Positions 42,814 to 52,639 of a stretch of 64,000 bases of DNA are shown here, one piece after another. The notes beneath the pieces are model-generated. The model saw nothing but the letters and a program-made list of their open reading frames with translations. It searched no databases and was not told the origin of the DNA. How positions within the stretch are numbered: the first letter of the stretch is position 1; the number at the start of each line of letters is the position of its first letter. This DNA is from a virus, in the IMG/VR virus record IMGVR_UViG_3300046804_003518, positions 1-64,000 of that record; one strand, 5' to 3'. The translations under genes and the position numbers were made by a program.

Positions 42814-42846
42814 GGCTACGTATAAATAGATACGTAGCCTTTTTTT
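42814..42846 (+). terminator. Rho-independent terminator
   Basis: GGCTACGTA (42814-42822), an 8-nt loop and TACGTAGCC (42831-42839) form a perfect 9-bp stem followed by seven T. It closes the 30.5-42.8 kb fibre unit. The end of the 5' arm and the loop read TATAAATA, a late promoter element. Confidence 0.9.
42821..42828 (+). promoter_or_regulatory. late promoter TATAAATA inside the terminator hairpin
   Basis: TATAAATA starts in the last two bases of the 5' arm and fills most of the loop of the terminator above. Its +1 (about 42834) would lie in the 3' arm, so new transcripts lack the hairpin while read-through transcripts form it. The next gene starts at 42859. Confidence 0.7.
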
Positions 42847-42858
42847 ATAGGGTTTGAA

Positions 42859-45800
42859 ATGACCACCCCAACGACACCAGCCAATGCATTAGATGTATCC
42901 GACATTAGGGATGAAATTAACCCTGGTGATGGTTCTGGTATTCAACAAGATGTTGGGGCAAACGCTGTTGTCAGACAGCTGACAGGGTCCCTTGCAAAAT
43001 CTAAGCAGGGAACAGAGATCCTTTTTAGTGATCTGAGCAATAAGATTGGCTTCTCAGAAATTTATACAACATCGACAACAAATACCCAAGGCGGTATTGC
43101 AATTGTAGGAAGCCCAATAACAGCTGAGCTTACTCTGCAGGCTAACAGCGACATGTATGATCCATTGCTAACGTGGACATACACAATTGATAGCGGATCA
43201 GATAATATAACAGCTAGCGATATAACAGTAACAAAACCAAATAGTAAAACTGCTGTAATCAAACTTGCATCTGCAAGTGGCGCTAAGGTTGCTAACCTCA
43301 CAGTAACTGGCGTAATGACAGTTGATGGTCATACAGTCAATACATGTACTAAAAATATTAAGTTAACAGTTAATGCTGTCAACACAGCTTTCCAAGTTAT
43401 AGCTACTCCAAGCTTCACTATCAATTCAACTGGAGTTGCAGCACAGACAGCATTTGTTACAGTAACAGCAACATCAAATGCTTCATTGGCTGGAACAACA
43501 TATAGATTCACACCAACATATTTGTCAGGCACTGGACCAATTACACCTAGCTTTACGTTTAATGGCGTAATGCCAGGTATTGGTGATAGCGTATCGTTTG
43601 GTGTTACGGCGGCAACTCCATTAGTAAATGCTGTTGTATATTCGCTGTTATCAGAAATGATTAATGATGGTAAGGTTGTCGCGTCAAACACTTCTACCAT
43701 TGACATTAGAGCTCATTTTATTGATAGGCAGATTACATCTTTAACTCCAGCTGCTTTATCAAATAATCAATTCTCAAATTCTGCTAGTCAGTATTCAACA
43801 ATTGATATAACGGCTGTCCATAATTCTGTAGCACCAACATATGCTCAAGGCACGATCACATTTACTCTTGAAACAACTGGCGACACTGTCACTCAGCAAA
43901 CATTATCATCTAATAGTTCTGCTAAAGTAGAAAGAATCAGTCTCTATCACAATAAAGATACAGATGGGTTTGGCTTTAAGAAAGCAACTGTTGTAGTGCT
44001 AGCAACACTAAGAGCTTCTGATAATACAATTATGGATCAGAAGAGATCCGCTCCAATTACATTGAGAGCAGGCACCTACGGATTAACTCTCAATAAGCCT
44101 CCATCAAATACTCAGATTGGTTTTAGTGCCCAAACTGCAACCTCTATTGGTTCAGCCACATGGGGTGCTGGTAACTTTGCTTGGTCTATAAGACAATTTA
44201 ATGGAAGTGGTCCAGAGCTCACACAAGACAATCAGCCTAAAGCATCTACGATTAATATCAGAGCAACAACGCCATCTGGTAAGAATGCTACACAAACAAT
44301 TTCAAATACATGTAATTATGATTTGACAGCTACGTTATCCTATGATGGTATTACAATTGTTAATACAGTACTAAGTGACATTTTAATTAGTGCTCAGTCG
44401 CAAGCATATACTTATAGCATTTCAACTCCAGCTACCTCAAATGTACAGATGGAAGTAAGTGCTGTAGCAGAATCAAGAATTGTTATTAATGCTACCAAAT
44501 CCACAGGTACGATTACGTGGACAAAAAATAATACGAATGTAGGTATTGAAACAAATCCAACTTCTGCGCTAGTAGAGGTTGTATCACCAGTCGTTGGTGG
44601 TTCTAACACCCAAGATGTTGTGGTTACTGGTACACTATATGATGCAAGCTCGAGAGTAATTGAGGCATTATCTACCCCAACAATTACTCTTGATGCTGCC
44701 ACAACTAAATTGGCAATTAGTGGAGAAAATGTAACCAAGTCTTCAGACAACAAAACAGATACAGCCACTGGCATTTATGAAACAAGTGCAGTTGTTGGTA
44801 ATCATAAGTTTAGATTTCCTCCTACAAAACATGGTGGTAATGATTTACAGGTGGTATTAGAAAGTCCACAGAGAATGTCTATTACTGCTAGTGCAACACA
44901 AGCATCTAACTCTGGTAGTTATGAGCTCACTGCTGAAGTTAATTATAAGGGTGTTATAAGAACTGTTCAAAAAGATGTCACAGTTACAATTAATGCTCTT
45001 GCTCCATCATTAACAGTTACCAAATATCCATACACATATTCAGAATATATTACAATAGATAGTGATGTCTACGCATTCAGCGGCCAAGCAATTAATTATT
45101 TAATTGAGAATGGTGGATATGTTAATGGTGGAGTTGGAACAACAATATACAACACATTCAATGGTATTGACTTTGTTGCCACAACTGATTATCCAGGTTC
45201 AATCAATACTAATTTTACTATAACAAGAGTTGTCAATATTATTGATCCTAATGCAGTGGTTAATGGTCCATTCTACAATCAAGCAGCTAATACAAGCGCT
45301 GCACCAGCTGGATATCCAGCAACATCTGGTGGAAAGAAAAGAAGAGATAGAATTCAATCAACCCTTGGCACTCCACAGACACTTGTATATAATATTACAT
45401 ACGAATTGAGAGATCTTAATAATAATGTATTAATATCTAATACTGTAAGCGATAGTATTATTAGTCAACCACCATCAGATGGTAGTGCTAAGTTGTCCTC
45501 AGGAACTGCTGGTGGCAAATATTTTACATTTACACAAAGACCTAATGGCGCATATGGCTACCCTCAACCACACCCATCGCAAGTTACATATAACCAGAAT
45601 GTAGCATTCACAGCATCATATACAAGCACACAAACAATTCCATCTCCTGAGTTTGTCTTCAGTACCACTGGTGGTGTCTTATATGCCAATACTACAAATG
45701 GACAAGCCAACTTAGTTGGTCAGTCAATATATAATGACACTGGTCCAGAATTTAATTTTGCAATTCCGACAGTAACTAATCTTAATAATTCTGTAACTCT

Positions 45801-46569
45801 AAGTGCTCAGTTATCTTCAGGTGGTTATCTATTAGGTAAGCCTGCAACCCAAAATTATACCTTCAGCTTACCAATGCCACCAGGTAAATGTTATTACCTG
45901 CCAATATACAATTATGGTGTGAGACAGCAACACACAAGAGACCCATTTGGTTACAACAATGAGCAAGTTGATTACTCAAGAGTTCCTTCACAAGGAACTT
46001 TAGCTGGTCCAGAAACAAAATGGATTGGTACCCATGATGGTAGTAGAATTTATGAACAGTCCCAAAGACCTCTATATGCAGCAGACGGTACTAGATACTA
46101 TAGTAGCGAGTCGCATAGAACAACTCACCAATCAACTTATCCAAAAGAACTAAGATATCCAAGCAAGATAATCCCATCGGATTATTTTATGGTTCTTTCA
46201 TTTTCTGAAACAGGGTCAGCATATATTGGCCAGATATCTTTAATTGGTTCTGATAATAATGTGTATACTCTTGGTCCTAGCAATCTGTGGGCCTCAGGCA
46301 GCCAAAATGATACAAGCAGAGATAATGATGCATTTGAATGGTTCATATATACTTGGTCACCACCAGCTGGTGTAACATTTACATATGCATTCATTTCCAA
46401 TGTTGCAGGTGCGGTTGCTCCTCCTCCATTCAGCGCAACACCTCTTACGTTTACAGCAGTACAGCCAGGCAATGTTTTGGTTGGGCAAAATGTCAATCTA
46501 AATATTGGAACAGTATCTGGCGGATTAGTTGAAGAAGACTTTTACGTTGACCCAGGCGGAGTATTTTAA
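42859..46569 (+). CDS. large Ig-like structural protein, 1236 aa
   Basis: The N-terminal region (ALDVSDIRDEINPGDGSGIQ; SKQGTEILFSDLSNKIGFSE) matches the short attachment domain found at the start of many phage fibre/adhesin proteins. About a dozen beta-rich segments of ~90-100 residues follow, with Ig-like alternations (e.g. NTAFQVIATPSFTINSTGVA). A Tyr/Arg-rich region near 1015-1090 (YNYGVRQQHTRDPFGYNNEQ) may be a ligand-binding domain. The C-terminus (EEDFYVDPGGVF) is the first part of a He_PIG-like domain completed by the next ORF. Expressed from the promoter in the terminator loop. Probably an adhesin-like virion protein. Confidence 0.75.
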   Translation: MTTPTTPANALDVSDIRDEINPGDGSGIQQDVGANAVVRQLTGSLAKSKQGTEILFSDLSNKIGFSEIYTTSTTNTQGGIAIVGSPITAELTLQANSDMYDPLLTWTYTIDSGSDNITASDITVTKPNSKTAVIKLASASGAKVANLTVTGVMTVDGHTVNTCTKNIKLTVNAVNTAFQVIATPSFTINSTGVAAQTAFVTVTATSNASLAGTTYRFTPTYLSGTGPITPSFTFNGVMPGIGDSVSFGVTAATPLVNAVVYSLLSEMINDGKVVASNTSTIDIRAHFIDRQITSLTPAALSNNQFSNSASQYSTIDITAVHNSVAPTYAQGTITFTLETTGDTVTQQTLSSNSSAKVERISLYHNKDTDGFGFKKATVVVLATLRASDNTIMDQKRSAPITLRAGTYGLTLNKPPSNTQIGFSAQTATSIGSATWGAGNFAWSIRQFNGSGPELTQDNQPKASTINIRATTPSGKNATQTISNTCNYDLTATLSYDGITIVNTVLSDILISAQSQAYTYSISTPATSNVQMEVSAVAESRIVINATKSTGTITWTKNNTNVGIETNPTSALVEVVSPVVGGSNTQDVVVTGTLYDASSRVIEALSTPTITLDAATTKLAISGENVTKSSDNKTDTATGIYETSAVVGNHKFRFPPTKHGGNDLQVVLESPQRMSITASATQASNSGSYELTAEVNYKGVIRTVQKDVTVTINALAPSLTVTKYPYTYSEYITIDSDVYAFSGQAINYLIENGGYVNGGVGTTIYNTFNGIDFVATTDYPGSINTNFTITRVVNIIDPNAVVNGPFYNQAANTSAAPAGYPATSGGKKRRDRIQSTLGTPQTLVYNITYELRDLNNNVLISNTVSDSIISQPPSDGSAKLSSGTAGGKYFTFTQRPNGAYGYPQPHPSQVTYNQNVAFTASYTSTQTIPSPEFVFSTTGGVLYANTTNGQANLVGQSIYNDTGPEFNFAIPTVTNLNNSVTLSAQLSSGGYLLGKPATQNYTFSLPMPPGKCYYLPIYNYGVRQQHTRDPFGYNNEQVDYSRVPSQGTLAGPETKWIGTHDGSRIYEQSQRPLYAADGTRYYSSESHRTTHQSTYPKELRYPSKIIPSDYFMVLSFSETGSAYIGQISLIGSDNNVYTLGPSNLWASGSQNDTSRDNDAFEWFIYTWSPPAGVTFTYAFISNVAGAVAPPPFSATPLTFTAVQPGNVLVGQNVNLNIGTVSGGLVEEDFYVDPGGVF

Positions 46570-48983
46570 TGCCTTACAAATGGACATTGACAAGTGGCAA
46601 TTTGCCTCCTGGTCTTTCACTTCAAACTCTTAATAGTGGTAGAAGTGGATTTCTTGTTGGTAAGCCTACCCAGATTGGTACCTATAATTGGCGTTATACT
46701 ATAACAGACGACCAGTCACCAACTCCTGCTTCAACATATGCTGACTACGCAATGACTGTATCAGGATCATTAGTATTAACTGGTTACCTAGTTGATGATG
46801 GTGGTAGATTGCCACCAATGACAAAAAATGTATCTCTAGATGGTTCATTTTCTAATAGGCTACTTGTAACTGAGCTTGGCGCACATAGCAGTACATTTAG
46901 TGTTACAGTAATTGGTGGCACAAAACCATCATGGTTAACAATTAGTGTTACACCAACAGTCAATCAATTAGCCTATACTGGCAAATTTTGCTTTGCATCA
47001 ATTAACTTCACAGGTACACCAACCGAAGCGATTGCAACCCAGTTTACAATAAGAGTAACCTCCTCATCAGGTGCATTTCAAGATTTGCCTGTTTCAATTT
47101 CAGTGGGTAGTGTAACCACAACATCACCACAAGTTGATACGTTCTATACACTAACCGCCGACAAGACTCAAATATCAGAAGGTGAGTCAGTTACATTTAC
47201 ACTTGTAACTGCAAACTATAATGATGGGGATGTAATTCCTTGGCAAATAGAACCAGGTACAGGATTCACTACATCAGATGTTGTTGGTGGTCAGTTTAGT
47301 GGCAACTTTACTCTAACGACAGTTGTTGATCGTGTGCCAATCTTCCAATCAATTGGTGGTATACTAAGCGAATATCTTGTGGGATATCAAGAAACAAAAT
47401 ACCAGACAGCCAGCGTAACAGTCACTGCTAGTGCTGATGTTAGTACGGAAGGTATTGAATATTTTAGATTTAAATTGCCTACAATCATTCAGCAGGCTCC
47501 GCCAGGATCTATAACCTATGTTGATATTGGTGTAAAAGATACCTCCCAGGCCGTAGCTGTACCAACATATAGCCTGACTGCTTCACCAACATCAATACAA
47601 GAAGGTGATGTGTTTAGTGCTACACTAACTACAACAAATGTTCCACAGGGAACAAAATTTGCTTATAGGGTTACAGGAATAACATCAACTGATTTAGATG
47701 GTATGCCATTAACTGGTTACTTTACAGTTGGTGCAGATGGTACAAGTACAATTACCTTCTCCACTTTACCAAACGGTTACTATGATCCAAAGACAGCTGT
47801 AATTGCAATCAGCTCATTAAATCTATCAGCAAGAGTTGCAATCGCTGATGCAAACCCAACATACTCGCTATCTGCTTCGGCATCAGCAATTGCAGAGGGT
47901 AAATCAGTATCATTTAATTTAAGAACGACATCTGTTGCTGATGGTACAACATACAATTATAGTATTACAGGGGTATCTTCTGCTGATATTGATAAGCCAT
48001 TAACAGGAACTATTACAGTTAATAATAATAGTGGCGGTATTGTAGTTACAGCACTAAACGATTTAACTACGGAAGGTTTTGAAACAATGACCTTCTCATT
48101 GCCAACCTTGGGGCTAATATCCCAAGTTGTAATTAATGATACTTCTGTCACTCCAGCTCCAATTAATTATTACCTAACATTGACAAATTCAAATGGCATT
48201 AATATGTCATCAAGTTCTGAAATTACAGAAGGGGATTTGTTCTTTATAACTGTTGATGCGTCAGAGGCTGCAATAGGATCTGGTGTAAGATATTCAATTA
48301 GTGGATTACCACAAACAATGTGTAGTATTCCATTAACAGGCACGTGGACACTTTATGATCGCTACCTATCCTTCCTCAATGCTGAATATGTGTCAGCATT
48401 TTATTCAACAGGCGTAACAACAAGTAAGTCTGGTGAAACTAATACTCAAAGAGTTGTAACTGTTACGTTGACAGACCTAGGAATTAGCAATTCATTTAAG
48501 TTGAACAGCCCTATTGTAACAAATACACCTCCCCCATCTCCTCCAAGTGGCAATAAGACACCTTATAACCCACCACCAAAACCTACAACAAATCCATTAA
48601 CACTGTTTGCGTCAACGTCATTACCTAATGGAACTGTTAATGTTTATTATGATTCATCTGTGTATGTTTCCCACACAGGAGGTGTTGCACCTCTTACATG
48701 GGCCGTAACAAGTGGGTCATTACCAGTAGGAATGAGTGGTATTACAGAAAATGAAACAGATGAGGGTAGCTATTTCTACCTTGTTGGTGCGCCAACAACA
48801 GCTGGAACATCAACATTTACAATCACAGCAACAGACTCAGTAGGCGTTTCAAATACATTTGTTGGTTCAATAACTGTTGCTGCTTCCCAATCAGGAACAG
48901 GGGGTGTTGATCCTGGGTCTGGCGGTATTGTTGATAATGTAACTGATCCAGTTGATTTGTGGGAATTGTATCTCGGTGGATAA
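46569..48983 (+). CDS. Ig/Calx-beta-like structural protein, 804 aa
   Basis: Begins MPYKWTLTSGNLPPGLSLQT, which is the middle of a He_PIG/putative-Ig domain. Three or four Calx-beta-like repeats follow, each opening with a (S/A)IxEG(D/K)xxxFxL-type strand (QISEGESVTFTLVTANYNDG; SIQEGDVFSATLTTTNVPQG; AIAEGKSVSFNLRTTSVADG). After a Pro-rich linker the C-terminus is a complete He_PIG-type domain (GGVAPLTWAVTSGSLPVGMS). A GGAG ribosome site lies 7 nt before the ATG, inside the upstream gene; start and stop overlap (TAATG). It is likely an extended surface adhesin working with the 1236-aa protein. Confidence 0.75.
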   Translation: MPYKWTLTSGNLPPGLSLQTLNSGRSGFLVGKPTQIGTYNWRYTITDDQSPTPASTYADYAMTVSGSLVLTGYLVDDGGRLPPMTKNVSLDGSFSNRLLVTELGAHSSTFSVTVIGGTKPSWLTISVTPTVNQLAYTGKFCFASINFTGTPTEAIATQFTIRVTSSSGAFQDLPVSISVGSVTTTSPQVDTFYTLTADKTQISEGESVTFTLVTANYNDGDVIPWQIEPGTGFTTSDVVGGQFSGNFTLTTVVDRVPIFQSIGGILSEYLVGYQETKYQTASVTVTASADVSTEGIEYFRFKLPTIIQQAPPGSITYVDIGVKDTSQAVAVPTYSLTASPTSIQEGDVFSATLTTTNVPQGTKFAYRVTGITSTDLDGMPLTGYFTVGADGTSTITFSTLPNGYYDPKTAVIAISSLNLSARVAIADANPTYSLSASASAIAEGKSVSFNLRTTSVADGTTYNYSITGVSSADIDKPLTGTITVNNNSGGIVVTALNDLTTEGFETMTFSLPTLGLISQVVINDTSVTPAPINYYLTLTNSNGINMSSSSEITEGDLFFITVDASEAAIGSGVRYSISGLPQTMCSIPLTGTWTLYDRYLSFLNAEYVSAFYSTGVTTSKSGETNTQRVVTVTLTDLGISNSFKLNSPIVTNTPPPSPPSGNKTPYNPPPKPTTNPLTLFASTSLPNGTVNVYYDSSVYVSHTGGVAPLTWAVTSGSLPVGMSGITENETDEGSYFYLVGAPTTAGTSTFTITATDSVGVSNTFVGSITVAASQSGTGGVDPGSGGIVDNVTDPVDLWELYLGG

Positions 48984-49035
48984 TAAATAACTGAAAGAGG
49001 TTATATAACCTCTACTATATCCCAGTATATACTGG
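48982..49035 (+). promoter_or_regulatory. intergenic element: near-late promoter and two tandem palindromes
   Basis: The 70-bp gap holds AATAAATA (48982-48989, one mismatch from the late element), an 18-bp perfect palindrome AGAGGTTATATAACCTCT (48996-49013) and a 14-bp one CCAGTATATACTGG (49022-49035). Neither has a T-run, so they are poor intrinsic terminators. They could be processing sites or binding sites. GAGGG precedes the next ATG. Confidence 0.55.
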
Positions 49036-49053
49036 CTAAAATTTGAGGGCCAC

Positions 49054-52000
49054 ATGGCAACAAAGTTTCAGATTAAAAGAACGTCTGTAGCTGGACGTAC
49101 GCCTAATACATCTAATCAGGCTAATTCATCCTATATTGCAGCTGGTGAGCTAGCTGTCAATCTTACGGACAAAAAGCTATATTCTTCTAATGGTACCTAT
49201 CATTTTGAGATTGGTGCCTTTGATGTACAGTTAGTTAATTCAACTTCTAACGTATCCACATACACACAAATTTCTACTCTTCAATTTGACGAAGATAGTG
49301 GGTTTGATGTAACAAATCCTTCCGCGGGCATTGCTAAGGTTGCAATGAACAGTACATTCAAGTACTGGCAAGTTGATGGTGTTACTAAGCTAACTGCAAC
49401 TGGTCTTGATACCGTAAACTTTATCGGTGGCAATAATGTTCTAATTACTGCCAATGGTGCCAATACACCTCAATCTATTGCCTTTGCAACTTCAATGACG
49501 CCAACATTTACAAGCGTCACGTTTGGCAATAGCACAGTTAACACAACAATCAATTCTTCTGCTATTGCAGTCACTAAAATTTTTGCAAACGGTTTTGTTG
49601 GCACAGCTGGTAAGGTACTGACTTCAAATGGCACAGGTGGCATCTATTGGAGTGATCCAACATCTGGTGGCGGTGGCGGTGGTGACCTTACAATTATTAG
49701 CGATACGTTTAATGGTAATGGATCTAACACACAATTTACTTTATCAGTTACAACACAAACCAATAAAACATTTGTTTACCTAAATGGTGTCCTACAAGCT
49801 CCAACAACAGATTACTCTGTTGCCAACAATATTCTAACATTTGCAACAGCTCCTCCAAGTGATAATGCTATTGAAGTAAGAACCTTTGACATTCCATCTG
49901 TTGCTGACTTGACAGTTACAAGCGACAACTTTACTGGCAATGGTTCCAATACCCAGTTCACACTTACAACATCATTATCATCAGACCAAACATCGTTAGT
50001 ATTTCTAAACGGTGTCGCTCAAGTACCAACAACAGATTATACAATATCTGGTAGTACTCTAACATTTACAGCTGCTCCAGCTAATGGTACCAATATCCAG
50101 GTTACTAGCTATACCGCTGAAGATATTGCTACAACAACGTATACTGGTAATGGATCTAACACACAATTTACACTTGGTACAACATCTACCACTTCTAAGA
50201 CAGTAGTTTCTCTCAACGGTGTTACTCAAACTCCTGTTGCTGACTATAGCGTTTCAGGTGCTATTCTAGTCTTTAGTGTTGCACCAGCCAACGGCGATAA
50301 GATCATTGCTAGATCAATCCCATCTACAGCATCGTCTACTGCTGGTAGTAACACTAATGTCCAATACAATAAGTCTGGGTCGCTTGGTGGCTCGGCTGGC
50401 TTTGTGTTTGATGAGACAACCAACAACGTCACGATTGCTAATACATTAACTGTACCTAACCTAAGAATTAGTGCCTCTAACCCTCCAGCCAACTCTACTG
50501 CCACTGGTACGACTGGTACTATTGCTTGGGATAGTAGCTACCTATATGTTGCCACTGGCACAAATACTTGGAAGAAGACACCAATTACTACTGATGGTGC
50601 TGGTGGCGGAGGTAGTGCCAATACTGCCGGCGCCAATACTGAAATTCAATTTAACGACAGTAATGCTCTTGGAGCTAATAGTAAGTTCACGTTTAATAAG
50701 GACACAACGACATTAGCAATTGGCTCAAACGTAACAGTCAATACAAGTACTATCTTTATTGGTAACAGTACAGTCAACACAACAATCACAGCCGGCAATG
50801 TTCATCTTCAAGGCACTCAGTTAACTGTTGGCAATGTTGTTATTACAGGATCGCAAATCACTGTTGGTAATAGTACTGTTAATACAGTAATTGGTGCCAA
50901 TTCGTTTGGTGTCGGAATGTTGAGGGATTCATTTACTGGTAATGGATCAAACACCCAATATACATTATCATCTACACCAACTGACGAAAGTCACACACTT
51001 GTATTTGTTGATAGAGTTATTCAAAGAGATGCTGATTATAATATATCTGGTACAACATTAACATTTACAGCAGCTCCTGATAACGGGTCAGAAATAGATG
51101 TTTATATTGCCCGAGCTGGAATAGCCACGTTGTCAGGCAATGGTTCTTCAATTACATCTGTTAATGCAGCTACAGTTGGTGGCAACACTGCTTCTACACT
51201 AAGATCATATTCAGATACAGTTGCTGCCACTGCTTTCTCTAATGCTGCTGCAAGAGCCGATTCAGCTTATTCTAATGCTGTAAGTTATGCAGACACCAAA
51301 GCAGCTACAGCTTATAGTAACGCCACAAGTTATGCTGATACAAAGGCAGCTACTGCCTATTCAAATGCAACCTCATACGCTGACACTAAGGCGGCCACAG
51401 CATTTTCTAACGCAGCCTCAAGAGCTGATAGTGCATATAGTAATGCAGTAAGTTATGCAGATACAAAGGCAGCAACAGCTTATAGCAATGCTACATCGTA
51501 CGCTGATACTAAAGCCTCGGCCGCTTACTCAAATGCGATTGCCTACTCGGGTAATGCGGCGGCCGCCTATACCAATGCAGTTGCATATGCTAACTCAACA
51601 TTCCTACCTCTTGCTGGTGGAACATTAAATGGTACACTGACATTTGGGAATAGCACTGTTAATACAGTAATTAATTCCACTTCTGTTGTTGTTACAAAGG
51701 TTGTTGCTAATAGTTCTGCTGGATCAGACGGACAAATACTAACGTCTAATGGAGCTGGTGTTTATTGGGCTAATGCAGCATCAACATCAAAGTATTCCAA
51801 TCAGTATTTACTCACTGGAACAACAACAAATGCTACAGAAACAGAAATATTCATTGATGGTGGAGCAACAAGAATACCAGTAGCAGTCAATAAGACAGTT
51901 TACTACACAATTGATTGTGTCTGTAGAAGAACAGACTCAACAGGTGACCACGGCGCGTTTTTTCTAAAGGGTGTTGCAACAAATGCAAGCGGAACAACAA

Positions 52001-52164
52001 CAGACGTTGGTTCTATTTACGAAGTTATTGTTACTAGGTCTGATGCTAACTTTGCAATTGACGCCAGAGCAAATAACGCAAGCGATTCAGTAAACATATT
52101 TGTTACCGGGGCAACAGGAAAGACTGTGTCCTGGAGTTGTGTCGTTACAACAATGGAAGTATAA
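49054..52164 (+). CDS. modular tail fibre, 1036 aa
   Basis: N-terminal attachment domain: KFQIKRTSVAGRTPNTSNQA...AAGELAVNLTDKKLYSSNG, common to marine phage fibres. Residues ~210-460 carry three copies, and ~625-690 a fourth, of the module GNGSNTQFTL...NGVxQxPTTDYS...TFTAAP. Between them are GNSTVNTTI-type shaft repeats. Residues ~720-845 form an Ala-rich coiled coil with a 15-residue repeat, followed by FLPLAGGTLNGTLTFGNSTV and a C-terminal beta domain (FIDGGATRIPVAVNKTVYYT). Predicted trimeric fibre that contacts the host. Confidence 0.83.
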   Translation: MATKFQIKRTSVAGRTPNTSNQANSSYIAAGELAVNLTDKKLYSSNGTYHFEIGAFDVQLVNSTSNVSTYTQISTLQFDEDSGFDVTNPSAGIAKVAMNSTFKYWQVDGVTKLTATGLDTVNFIGGNNVLITANGANTPQSIAFATSMTPTFTSVTFGNSTVNTTINSSAIAVTKIFANGFVGTAGKVLTSNGTGGIYWSDPTSGGGGGGDLTIISDTFNGNGSNTQFTLSVTTQTNKTFVYLNGVLQAPTTDYSVANNILTFATAPPSDNAIEVRTFDIPSVADLTVTSDNFTGNGSNTQFTLTTSLSSDQTSLVFLNGVAQVPTTDYTISGSTLTFTAAPANGTNIQVTSYTAEDIATTTYTGNGSNTQFTLGTTSTTSKTVVSLNGVTQTPVADYSVSGAILVFSVAPANGDKIIARSIPSTASSTAGSNTNVQYNKSGSLGGSAGFVFDETTNNVTIANTLTVPNLRISASNPPANSTATGTTGTIAWDSSYLYVATGTNTWKKTPITTDGAGGGGSANTAGANTEIQFNDSNALGANSKFTFNKDTTTLAIGSNVTVNTSTIFIGNSTVNTTITAGNVHLQGTQLTVGNVVITGSQITVGNSTVNTVIGANSFGVGMLRDSFTGNGSNTQYTLSSTPTDESHTLVFVDRVIQRDADYNISGTTLTFTAAPDNGSEIDVYIARAGIATLSGNGSSITSVNAATVGGNTASTLRSYSDTVAATAFSNAAARADSAYSNAVSYADTKAATAYSNATSYADTKAATAYSNATSYADTKAATAFSNAASRADSAYSNAVSYADTKAATAYSNATSYADTKASAAYSNAIAYSGNAAAAYTNAVAYANSTFLPLAGGTLNGTLTFGNSTVNTVINSTSVVVTKVVANSSAGSDGQILTSNGAGVYWANAASTSKYSNQYLLTGTTTNATETEIFIDGGATRIPVAVNKTVYYTIDCVCRRTDSTGDHGAFFLKGVATNASGTTTDVGSIYEVIVTRSDANFAIDARANNASDSVNIFVTGATGKTVSWSCVVTTMEV
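51220..51595 (+). repeat. 15-residue (45-nt) Ala-rich coiled-coil repeats
   Basis: About eight repeats of SYADTKAATAYSNAT-type units in the 1036-aa fibre. A 15-residue period corresponds to four helical turns and predicts a right-handed or straight trimeric coiled coil. Copies use different codons, so they are maintained at the protein level. Confidence 0.8.
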
Positions 52165-52167
52165 CAA

Positions 52168-52635
52168 ATGCCAACAAGAACAAGAAGTATTTTAATTGAT
52201 AACACACTAGGTAAAATCTTTACCGGTGTTGCTAATTCTGGAACAACTGATGTTTCAAAGTTAATAGCTGGCACCAAAATACAAAACAAGGGGGTAAGTG
52301 CTCCATCTAAAAATAATATCGTTGCAGCCACCAATATTGGGGATGGTAAGGGTGTTTATTTTTCAGCAGATAGCCTGATTGTCCAAGTTGTTCTAAAAGC
52401 TAGTATAGCCCCCAAGGGGAGAGCGGCGCAAGTTAGATTGAAGAAAGGATCGGATGGTTATAGCAATTCAACAGTTATTGACACCTATTCGTTACCAGCT
52501 AACTCAGTTTCCGCTACAATAAATACTAACATAAGCATTTTGGCAGGCCAATCTGTATTTGCAGATGTTGTCCAAGGTGGTTCAACCACTCCTGGTCAGG
52601 GATTATCCATTGCATACAATTATTACTCAGGTTAA
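52168..52635 (+). CDS. structural-type hypothetical protein, 155 aa
   Basis: Unrecognised. The sequence is beta-rich (GVYFSADSLIVQVVLKASIA; NSVSATINTNISILAGQSVF) with regularly spaced hydrophobics and Gly turns, fitting a jelly-roll or fibre-tip domain. It follows the 1036-aa fibre by 3 nt and precedes further fibre-region genes, so it may be a fibre-tip or receptor-binding subunit. No membrane or catalytic signature. Confidence 0.6.
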   Translation: MPTRTRSILIDNTLGKIFTGVANSGTTDVSKLIAGTKIQNKGVSAPSKNNIVAATNIGDGKGVYFSADSLIVQVVLKASIAPKGRAAQVRLKKGSDGYSNSTVIDTYSLPANSVSATINTNISILAGQSVFADVVQGGSTTPGQGLSIAYNYYSG

Positions 52636-52639
52636 TTAT

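Noticed and set aside
46560-46575. Programmed -1 frameshift at the 46569 junction
   Set aside because: GTA TTT TAA gives no XXXYYYZ heptamer, and a GGAG ribosome site at proper spacing serves the downstream ATG; reinitiation is simpler.
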